Of a stretch of 8,278 nucleotides of DNA, positions 1 to 5,248 are shown piece after piece; within the stretch, counting starts at the first letter, position 1, and each line of letters begins with the position of its first letter. A program made the position numbers and the translations under genes. The stretch lies in contig JAURDG010000051.1 in assembly GCA_030828025.1 (NCBI GenBank), positions 1 through 8,278 on the forward strand, in the 5' to 3' direction. This stretch comes from Flavobacteriaceae bacterium. Lineage in GTDB: Bacteria; Bacteroidota; Bacteroidia; Flavobacteriales; Flavobacteriaceae. A model generated the notes under the pieces. That model was not told where the DNA came from, did not search any database, and was given only the letters and a program-made list of their open reading frames with translations.

Positions 1-384
1 CAACACGCCATCACCTACAAGATTGCTTTGATAATTGGACTGGCGCAAGCCGTTGCCATACTGCCTGGAATTTCTAGAAGTGGCGCTACCATAGCCACAG
101 CATTGCTCATTGGTGCAGCACGGCCCGAAGCCGCACGATTTTCATTTTTGATGGTCATCCCTCTAATTTTGGGAAGCATGGCAAAAACAGTTCTCGACAA
201 CGGAGCTGCTGTTTTTATTGCTACTGATGCCTTACCGATGGTTGTTGGTTTTATAGCCGCATTGGTCTCCGGAGTTCTTGCCTGTACATGGATGATTGCA
301 TTGGTAAAGCGAAGTAAACTCAAATATTTTGCAGTCTATTGCGCCGTTGTTGGCTTGGTTGCATTGGTTGTTTCATGGAGTTAA
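1..384 (+). CDS. uppP: Undecaprenyl-diphosphate phosphatase (UppP/BacA), C-terminal part
   Basis: Integral membrane enzyme that removes one phosphate from undecaprenyl diphosphate to regenerate the lipid carrier for peptidoglycan and other envelope polymers. The reading frame is open from base 1, so the gene is cut by the left edge; about 127 codons, roughly the C-terminal half of a usual 260-275 aa protein, are visible. The family signature PGISRSGAT (visible residues 22-30) supplies the Ser/Arg active-site segment, followed by EAARFSFLM and an IP segment typical of the family. The N-terminal acidic motif lies outside the window. The rest is strongly hydrophobic, with several transmembrane stretches. 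The stop overlaps the truB start by 10 nt. In many Bacteroidota uppP sits between ftsX/DUF3098 and truB, which agrees with the right-hand neighbour here. Family assignment is very secure; the 5' half is not visible. Confidence 0.95.
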   Translation, partial: QHAITYKIALIIGLAQAVAILPGISRSGATIATALLIGAARPEAARFSFLMVIPLILGSMAKTVLDNGAAVFIATDALPMVVGFIAALVSGVLACTWMIALVKRSKLKYFAVYCAVVGLVALVVSWS

Positions 385-1082
385 TATTTACCAAAGAAGC
401 ATTCTTAGCAGGTCAGCTACTGCTGATTGATAAACCCTTGGAATGGACATCGTTTCAGGTGGTCAACAAAATCAGGTGGGCGATTCGAAAAACTTATGGT
501 ATCAAAAAAATTAAGGTCGGTCATGCTGGTACGCTAGACCCGCTTGCCACAGGTTTGATGCTTATTTGTACAGGCAAAATGACCAAACAAATCGAACAAT
601 TTATGGGTATGGACAAATCCTATACGGGTACAATGTTTTTAGGTGCTACTACTCCGTCCTACGATTTGGAAACGGAAGTTAGCCAAGTCCAACCCGTTCA
701 GCATATTACCAAAGCTATGTTGGAAAGCACACGAACCGAATTTTTGGGAAACATCCAACAAAAACCGCCCATGCATTCTGCCATAAAAAAAGACGGAAAA
801 CGGCTTTATGCCCTAGCTAGAGCGGGCGAAACTATCGAAATTGCCGCAAGAGAAATTACAATAGCTGCGTTTGACTTGACAGAAGTCAGCCTACCAAATA
901 TTGCCTTTTCGGTGTCGTGCAGCAAAGGCACGTATATACGCTCATTGGCGCATGATTTTGGACAAGTGATGGGTTGTGGTGCACACCTAACGTCCTTGCG
1001 CCGTACAGCGATTGGCAACTACTCGCTTTCCGACAGCTTGACACTTGATGCCTTTTTGCGTAGCTTAGAGCAAAAATCCTAA
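375..1082 (+). CDS. truB: tRNA pseudouridine(55) synthase TruB
   Basis: Converts U55 of the T-psi-C loop of tRNAs to pseudouridine in the cytoplasm. The predicted protein has 235 aa. An early LLLIDKPLEWTSF motif (15-27) is followed by the catalytic block KVGHAGTLDPLATG (47-60), in which D55 corresponds to the catalytic Asp48 of E. coli TruB. Further family motifs are PPMHSAIKKDGKRLYALAR and CSKGTYIRSLAHDFG. It is much shorter than E. coli TruB (about 314 aa) because the C-terminal RNA-binding extension is reduced; this length is normal for Bacteroidota. The ATG at 375 was chosen over an upstream TTG at 339, because the homologous part begins just after it and the TTG extension (MRRCWLGC...) resembles nothing in the family. 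The start overlaps the end of uppP by 10 nt, which suggests translational coupling. The tag gene starts 2 nt after the stop, so the three genes probably form one operon. Confidence 0.96.
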   Translation: MELIFTKEAFLAGQLLLIDKPLEWTSFQVVNKIRWAIRKTYGIKKIKVGHAGTLDPLATGLMLICTGKMTKQIEQFMGMDKSYTGTMFLGATTPSYDLETEVSQVQPVQHITKAMLESTRTEFLGNIQQKPPMHSAIKKDGKRLYALARAGETIEIAAREITIAAFDLTEVSLPNIAFSVSCSKGTYIRSLAHDFGQVMGCGAHLTSLRRTAIGNYSLSDSLTLDAFLRSLEQKS

Positions 1083-1084
1083 CC

Positions 1085-1669
1085 ATGGAACCGTTCCGCT
1101 GCGACTGGTGTTTGGCAAACCCCACATACATCGCCTATCATGACCATGAATGGGGCGTTCCCATTTACGACGACCACAAACTTTTTGAAGCCTTACTACT
1201 CGAAACGTTTCAGGCGGGACTGTCGTGGTGGGCAATCCTAAAAAAGCGAGAACACTTTCGTGAAGCCTTTCATAATTTTGATGTTACGCGAGTAGCGCAG
1301 ATGACCCATTACGACATCGATAAACTACTACAAAACAAAGGCATTATTCGCAATCGTGGAAAAATTACAGGAGCCATTGCAAATGCGCGGGCATTTATCG
1401 ACATCCAAAAAGCAGTAGGAAGCTTTAGTGATTTTATGTGGGCATATACAAATGGCACCCCCATTCAAAATCATTTTGCCCAAACTAGAGAGCTACCACC
1501 AACTACTGCCTTGGCAGAACAAATGAGCAACGACCTTAAAAAACGAGGATTTAAATATATTGGTAAAATCACCATGTATGCGCATATGCAAGCTGTTGGT
1601 ATGGTTAACGACCATGTGGTAGATTGTTTTCGGCACCAAGAAGTAGCTGCGCTTAGTCTAAATAACTAA
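1085..1669 (+). CDS. tag: DNA-3-methyladenine glycosylase I (Tag)
   Basis: Base-excision repair enzyme that cleaves the N-glycosidic bond of 3-methyladenine in alkylated DNA; a helix-hairpin-helix superfamily protein with a zinc snap. The product has 194 aa. Ligands equivalent to the E. coli zinc site (C4, H17, H175, C179) are visible as C6, H19, H177 and C181, with identical internal spacing. The catalytic/base-recognition Glu38 of E. coli corresponds to E40 in LLETFQAGLSWW. Other signatures are YHDHEWGVP (18-26), GIIRNRGKI and KKRGFKYIG. The ATG at 1085 lies 2 nt after the truB stop, so the gene is probably co-transcribed with truB and uppP. Its last 17 nt overlap the convergent aat gene. 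No regulatory element of an alkylation (Ada-type) response is seen in front of it. Confidence 0.96.
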   Translation: MEPFRCDWCLANPTYIAYHDHEWGVPIYDDHKLFEALLLETFQAGLSWWAILKKREHFREAFHNFDVTRVAQMTHYDIDKLLQNKGIIRNRGKITGAIANARAFIDIQKAVGSFSDFMWAYTNGTPIQNHFAQTRELPPTTALAEQMSNDLKKRGFKYIGKITMYAHMQAVGMVNDHVVDCFRHQEVAALSLNN

Positions 1670-2285
1670 GAAATTCCTTTCGAGAAATGGGGGCTGCGCC
1701 CATGCTCGCCAAATGTGCTGTGGGCACCTGACAATCGATGAGTTTGTAGTTATTTTTCTTGAGTTCTTTAACCAAATAAATAAGTGCCAATTTACTTGAG
1801 TTACTGGCTTTGGAAAACATACTTTCGCCACAAAACACGTCGCCGACATCAATGCCATAAAGCCCGCCGACTAGCGTTGCGCCATCCCATACTTCTACCG
1901 AATGGGCGTGCCCTTGTTCGTGCAATACTTCATACACTTCCATAAGTCCTGGCGTTATCCACGTGCCTGTTTGTCCAAATCGCTTTACGCCTGCGCATGC
2001 TTTGACCACCTCGCCAAAAGCTTTGTTAAAGGTTATTTCGTACGGGTGTTTTCGCATTAAGGCACGCATGCTTTTCGAAATTTTTAATTGGTCTGGAAAT
2101 AGCACCATACGCGGATCGGGACTCCACCAAATCAAGAAATCATCTTGTTCAAACCATGGAAAAATACCTGATTTGTAGGCCATCAAAACACGTTCTGGCT
2201 TTAAATCACCGCCAACGGCAACGATGCCCTCTTTAGTGGCCAAGTGAGGCGAAGGAAAACGTAGCTCTTCAGAAAGGTGGTACAT
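1653..2285 (-). CDS. aat: Leucyl/phenylalanyl-tRNA--protein transferase
   Basis: Transfers Leu or Phe from aminoacyl-tRNA to N-terminal Arg/Lys of proteins, creating a primary destabilising residue for the ClpS/ClpAP N-end-rule pathway. The 210 aa product shows the whole family pattern: FPSP (10-13), EGIVAVGGDL (19-28), GIFPW (40-44), WWSPDPR (53-59), TGTWI, HSVEVWDG, then VGGLYGI and GESMFS. The LIDCQ motif has D184 and Q186, matching the catalytic Asp186/Gln188 pair of the E. coli enzyme, and is followed by HLASMGA. The ATG at 2285 was chosen because homology begins at MYHLSEELRFPSP. The frame stays open for 35 codons further upstream, but that stretch is the out-of-frame tail of the preceding gene. 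The start lies 7 nt after the DUF3127 stop, so the two genes share a transcript. The 3' end overlaps tag by 17 nt. Confidence 0.96.
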   Translation of the reverse strand: MYHLSEELRFPSPHLATKEGIVAVGGDLKPERVLMAYKSGIFPWFEQDDFLIWWSPDPRMVLFPDQLKISKSMRALMRKHPYEITFNKAFGEVVKACAGVKRFGQTGTWITPGLMEVYEVLHEQGHAHSVEVWDGATLVGGLYGIDVGDVFCGESMFSKASNSSKLALIYLVKELKKNNYKLIDCQVPTAHLASMGAAPISRKEFLSYLD

Positions 2286-2292
2286 ACAGGAT

Positions 2293-2655
2293 TTAGAAAG
2301 GAAGGTCGTCGGGAGCTTCCTTATCTGTTTCGGGCATGGTCTCAAAAGGTGGAGCTGCAGGAGGAGGTGCTGGCACATCGTCCACAGCATCTATCCGCCA
2401 ACCTTGAATTGAATTAAAGTATTTCATTTCTCCTTGAGGGCTTTGCCACTCACGCCCACGAAGATTGATGCCTACCTTAATACGCTGCCCAACACTAAAA
2501 GAATTTAAAAGACTGCATTTGTCTTGAACAAACTCCACCAGCAGGTGTTGCGGGTATTGTTCCTCTGTAGTGATGACCAATTCGCGCTTTTGAAAGCCAT
2601 TTGATCCGTATTCTTTAGTTTCGTCTATCTGTTTAATTTTTCCTGTAATTTCCAT
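2293..2655 (-). CDS. DUF3127 family protein, OB-fold-like with SSB-type C-terminal tip
   Basis: A 120 aa protein of the Bacteroidota-centred DUF3127 family; no biochemical function is established to my knowledge. The N-terminal domain (about 1-90) has the family pattern KRELVITTEEQYPQ (23-36), EFVQDK, NLRGREWQSPQGEMKYFNSI (64-83) and GWRI. Its alternating strands, and the resemblance of the GREW/PQGE/YFN/WRI segment to single-stranded DNA-binding proteins, suggest an OB fold (inference). Residues 91-113 are a Pro/Ala/Glu-rich, probably disordered linker, and the protein ends in DDLPF (116-120). That ending is the same kind of acidic-hydrophobic tip with which bacterial SSB recruits partner proteins. 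The ATG at 2655 is preceded closely by AAGGAT, and a promoter match lies at 2678-2706. It is the first gene of a two-gene unit with aat (7-nt gap); no functional link between them is evident. The family call is secure; a role in nucleic-acid binding is a hypothesis. Confidence 0.9.
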   Translation of the reverse strand: MEITGKIKQIDETKEYGSNGFQKRELVITTEEQYPQHLLVEFVQDKCSLLNSFSVGQRIKVGINLRGREWQSPQGEMKYFNSIQGWRIDAVDDVPAPPPAAPPFETMPETDKEAPDDLPF

Positions 2656-2677
2656 ATCCTTGTACGTGGTATTGACA

Positions 2678-2706
2678 CAAATTTACTGATTTTCACTAGA
2701 ATGCAA
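2678..2706 (-). promoter_or_regulatory. Bacteroidota-type promoter for the DUF3127-aat unit
   Basis: On the minus strand a perfect TAnnTTTG -7 element (TAAATTTG, 2685-2678) is preceded, after an 18-nt spacer, by TTG (2706-2704) at the -33 position. Transcription would start about 10-20 nt before the ATG at 2655, giving a short leader. The -33 element lies inside the first codons of the divergent histidine-kinase gene if that gene starts at 2701. The pattern match is seen in the sequence; promoter activity is inferred from the known consensus. Confidence 0.6.
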
Positions 2707-3897
2707 CAGATAAAAATACACTATATTCGTACGAGTATGCTTGATCATATTTTCTTTCGCAAAAAATTTATTCGCATTATTGGATTTGTGTTAGCTATGG
2801 GCTTTGTTGGCGTTACGCTTTGGAACACCAACGCACTTATTCAACGAATTGAAGAAGAAGAAAGCCTACAAATGGAACTTTGGGCACTCGCACAGCAAGA
2901 ATTGGGCTCCAATACGGACATTAATGAACCCATAAATCCACTTACCTTCAAAGTGCTAACAGCAGAAAACAGCATACCCATGATTGTGGTCAACGATAAG
3001 CATGAACTGCGGTTTTCCAACAATATAGACACCAAAAAGTTAGCACAAGATTCGCTTGCTTACGTACAAGAACTCATCGAGGATTTTGGCAACATTCATC
3101 CGCCAATAGAAATAACATATCAGAATAGTCTGTACCAAAAAATTTATTATGGACAATCCATGCTTGTAAATCAGTTGCGTTATTATCCTATTGCTTTTTT
3201 TGTAATTGTTTTTCTTTTGATTGGACTCATTATAGCCTACTATACCAGCACCCAAGCCGCCTTAGAAAATAAACTATGGACAGGCATGGCAAAAGAAACA
3301 GCACACCAGCTTGGCACACCTATATCATCGCTAATGGGCTGGCTTACCATACTAGAACAACAAGGTACCGATGCAGAAATCTTAGCGCAAATCAAAAAAG
3401 ACATCAAGCGTCTAGAAACCATCAGTGCGCGCTTTTCAAAAATTGGTTCTTTGCCCAATAAAAAAGAGGTGTTACTAAGTGAGCTAACGGAAGAACTTGC
3501 GGATTATATGCGGATACGTATGCCAAAAAATATAGCGTTGCTTGTTGCCGTTGGTCCTCATGAGCAAAAAGTGCAAATGAACCCAACGCTGATGATGTGG
3601 GTGCTCGAAAATTTAATCAAAAATAGCGTCGATGCTATGCGTGGTAAAGGGACCATTCAACTCCATTTGAGCTGGGATAAAAATGCTGTAATATCAATTC
3701 AGGATACAGGCTCTGGAATAGCCAAAAACATCCAAAACAAAATTTTTATTCCAGGAGAAACAACGAAAAAAAGAGGTTGGGGATTGGGGTTAGCACTGGC
3801 AAAACGAATTGTTGAGCAACACCACAAAGGAAAACTTAAGCTAGTCGAATCATCGCCAAGCGGCACAACGTTTCAAATTGAACTACCGATTAGCTAA
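2701..3897 (+). CDS. Sensor histidine kinase, two-TM, no HAMP domain
   Basis: Membrane-bound two-component sensor kinase, 398 aa. TM1 is about residues 23-41, a periplasmic sensor region about 42-160 has no recognised domain, and TM2 is about 161-182. The dimerisation/phosphoacceptor helix follows after only about 20 residues, with no HAMP linker. The H-box is KETAHQLGTPISSL (198-211), with H202 the expected phosphorylation site. The ATPase domain has the N-box ENLIKNSVDA (303-312, N304 and N308), G1 box DTGSG (335-339), a short ATP lid with GETTKKRGWG, and the GLGLALAKRIV box. The response regulator is not adjacent and the input signal is unknown. The ATG at 2701 is used; an ATG at 2737 (MLDHIFFRKK, 386 aa) is an equally good start, places TM1 nearer the N-terminus as in many relatives, and clears the divergent promoter. 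The 3' end overlaps the convergent HIT gene by 8 nt. Confidence 0.92.
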   Translation: MQQIKIHYIRTSMLDHIFFRKKFIRIIGFVLAMGFVGVTLWNTNALIQRIEEEESLQMELWALAQQELGSNTDINEPINPLTFKVLTAENSIPMIVVNDKHELRFSNNIDTKKLAQDSLAYVQELIEDFGNIHPPIEITYQNSLYQKIYYGQSMLVNQLRYYPIAFFVIVFLLIGLIIAYYTSTQAALENKLWTGMAKETAHQLGTPISSLMGWLTILEQQGTDAEILAQIKKDIKRLETISARFSKIGSLPNKKEVLLSELTEELADYMRIRMPKNIALLVAVGPHEQKVQMNPTLMMWVLENLIKNSVDAMRGKGTIQLHLSWDKNAVISIQDTGSGIAKNIQNKIFIPGETTKKRGWGLGLALAKRIVEQHHKGKLKLVESSPSGTTFQIELPIS

Positions 3898-4282
3898 ACG
3901 CAGTACTTATTTTTTGAGTTAGTGCCTGCATGTCCTCTTTTGAGGGCGCAACTTTCTTTTGAAAAGTAGCGTCTGCCATGTCGTTTAGTGGAATCAAATG
4001 AACGTGAACGTGCGGCACTTCAAGTCCAATGACGGTAAGACCAACTCGTTTGCAAGGCACCACTTGCTCAATAGCATGAGCCACACGACGACTAAACAGC
4101 ATCAAGTCTTGGTACGCCTTTTCGGAAAGGTCAAACAATTTGTCCACCTCGCTTTTGGGCACACATAGCGTATGTCCAACAGCATTGGGGTTGATGTCCA
4201 AAAAAGCGATGTGCTGCGCATCCTCAGCTACGATATAGGCTGGAAGTTCGCGTGTAATTATTTTGCTAAAAATAGACGGCAT
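3890..4282 (-). CDS. HIT family protein (histidine-triad nucleotide hydrolase)
   Basis: Histidine-triad proteins hydrolyse or transfer nucleotidyl groups (phosphoramidates, dinucleoside polyphosphates, AMP conjugates). In this 130 aa protein the triad HVHVHLIP lies at 91-98; H93 is the expected nucleophile by comparison with Hint1 His112. The N-terminal half shows the family pattern AFLDINPNAVGHTLCVPK (26-43). The residues before the triad read GLEVPH in place of the AGQ-V-H of classical Hint proteins, a variant that I recall as common in Bacteroidota. The start codon overlaps the greA stop by one base (TAATG), so translation is very probably coupled to greA and the genes share a transcript. 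The 3' end overlaps the convergent kinase gene by 8 nt. The physiological substrate cannot be told from sequence. Confidence 0.94.
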   Translation of the reverse strand: MPSIFSKIITRELPAYIVAEDAQHIAFLDINPNAVGHTLCVPKSEVDKLFDLSEKAYQDLMLFSRRVAHAIEQVVPCKRVGLTVIGLEVPHVHVHLIPLNDMADATFQKKVAPSKEDMQALTQKISTAFS

Positions 4283-4755
4283 TAGCGTTCGATAGATAGA
4301 ATTTCAAACTTCAAGATTCCGTTAGGCACAACAACCTCAGCAATGTCGCCTACTTTCTTACCCAACAAGCCTTTTCCGATTGGAGAATTGACAGAAATTT
4401 TTCCAGATTTAAGGTCGGCTTCGCTCTCGGCCACTAAGGTATAAGCCAACTCCATATTGTTGGTCAGGTTCTTAATCCGCACCTTGGACAGCACCAAAAC
4501 TTTGGAAATATCAAGCTGAGACTCGTCAATCAGACGTGCTGTTGCTAAAACTTCTTCTAGTTTGGCGATTTTCATTTCGAGCATGCCTTGAGCTTCTTTG
4601 GCAGCATCATATTCTGCATTTTCACTCAAGTCGCCTTTGTCTCGTGCTTCGGCTATTGCCTGTGAGGCACGAGGACGCTCCACGTCTTTAAGGAGATTTA
4701 ACTCCTCACGTAATTTTTTTAGCCCTTCGGCAGTATAATATGAAACAGTACTCAT
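4282..4755 (-). CDS. greA: Transcription elongation factor GreA
   Basis: Binds the secondary channel of RNA polymerase and stimulates cleavage of backtracked RNA, rescuing arrested elongation complexes. The 157 aa length is standard. The N-terminal coiled coil (about 1-75) carries the tip motif ARDKGDLSENAEYDAAKEAQ (37-56), whose acidic D42 and E45 correspond to the catalytic D41/E44 of E. coli GreA. The C-terminal FKBP-like domain has NSPIGKGLLGKKVGD. The ATG at 4755 fits the family N-terminus and has no Shine-Dalgarno. It is the first gene of a greA-HIT unit with a TAATG stop/start overlap. The leader contains a TAnnTTTG element (4807-4800) and a hairpin followed by a U-run (4795-4768), so expression may be attenuated or the mRNA 5' end structured. 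Confidence 0.97.
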   Translation of the reverse strand: MSTVSYYTAEGLKKLREELNLLKDVERPRASQAIAEARDKGDLSENAEYDAAKEAQGMLEMKIAKLEEVLATARLIDESQLDISKVLVLSKVRIKNLTNNMELAYTLVAESEADLKSGKISVNSPIGKGLLGKKVGDIAEVVVPNGILKFEILSIER

Positions 4756-4767
4756 TGGGGTATTGTT

Positions 4768-4795
4768 AAAAAAATCCCTTATTTAGCAAGGGATT
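4768..4795 (-). promoter_or_regulatory. Terminator-like hairpin plus U-run in the greA leader
   Basis: On the minus strand AATCCCTT (4795-4788), a 7-nt loop and AAGGGATT (4780-4773) form a perfect 8-bp stem. The T-run at 4774-4768 (seven T, two of them in the stem) follows directly, and the greA ATG begins 12 nt later. The shape is that of a weak intrinsic terminator (three G-C pairs), but it lies upstream of greA rather than downstream of a gene. It might attenuate greA, release a very short leader RNA, or simply protect the mRNA 5' end. The stem is seen directly; function is inferred. Confidence 0.55.
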
Positions 4796-4799
4796 AAAG

Positions 4800-4807
4800 C
4801 AAATATA
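4800..4807 (-). promoter_or_regulatory. TAnnTTTG -7 element, putative greA promoter
   Basis: TATATTTG on the minus strand is an exact match to the Bacteroidota -7 consensus, about 45 nt upstream of the greA start. No clear TTG/TTTG was found at the -33 distance, which lowers confidence. A start site a few bases downstream would fall at the 5' edge of the hairpin at 4795-4773. No equivalent element was found for the divergent lipoprotein gene on the plus strand. Confidence 0.45.
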
Positions 4808-4837
4808 CAATTTTCCTGTTTCTTGCGTTGTGTCACT

Positions 4838-5248
4838 ATGAAATATCCGTTTTTCCTTGCTTTGTTGTTGCTGAGTTGCACCAAAAACAGTGTAGAGCGC
4901 AACCCATATTTGCCAGAAACAAGATTTGACCAAAGCATAAATCTAGCACTTCCCGCTTTTGACAATTTAAATTATCAAGGAGGGAGTTTGTATTGGGCCA
5001 GTGGCGGCATTAAAGGTTTGCTATTGTTCAATCTGGCAGGAAACATCATGGCCTGGGAAGCCAGTTGTCCCAATCATGTGCCAAGTAGCTGCTCCACTGT
5101 ACAAATTAACGGGGTTACGGCATCCTGTTCCTGTGAAGACTATCAATACAGCCTAGCTACAGGGCAGCCGCTTACAGAAGGTGCTACCTATAGCCTACTT
5201 TTTTACCGAGTACAACAAAACGGTACTGCCTTACGCATCTACAATTAA
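4838..5248 (+). CDS. Putative lipoprotein with degenerate Rieske-like domain
   Basis: A 136 aa predicted lipoprotein. A short signal peptide (MKYPFFLALLLLSC) ends in a lipobox with C14 as the lipidated residue. The mature part is Rieske-like: FNLAGNIMAWEASCPNH (64-80), C85, then CSCEDYQY (97-104) and the TGQP turn (108-111), ending LRIYN. Aligned with the canonical C-x-H...C-P-C-H-G boxes, the two Fe-binding Cys (C77, C97) and the disulfide Cys pair (C85, C99) are kept, but both His ligands appear replaced (N79 and E100; H80 is one residue out of register). A normal [2Fe-2S] Rieske cluster is therefore unlikely, and one or two disulfides are plausible. Similar small lipoproteins occur in Flavobacteriia from memory; no function is known to me. 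The ATG at 4838 was chosen over a TTG at 4823 because it begins the signal peptide. The stop overlaps the convergent receptor gene by 3 nt. Confidence 0.8.
   Translation: MKYPFFLALLLLSCTKNSVERNPYLPETRFDQSINLALPAFDNLNYQGGSLYWASGGIKGLLLFNLAGNIMAWEASCPNHVPSSCSTVQINGVTASCSCEDYQYSLATGQPLTEGATYSLLFYRVQQNGTALRIYN

Noticed and set aside
1085..1115. Extra cysteine C9 of Tag forming an unusual C-x-x-C zinc site
   Set aside because: The standard four ligands (C6, H19, H177, C181) are all present, and a C-x-W-C N-terminus is, as far as I recall, common in Tag proteins.
2286..2390. N-terminal extension of Aat starting at 2390
   Set aside because: The extra 35 residues overlap the DUF3127 coding end in another frame and have no Aat-like content. 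Family homology begins at the ATG at 2285.
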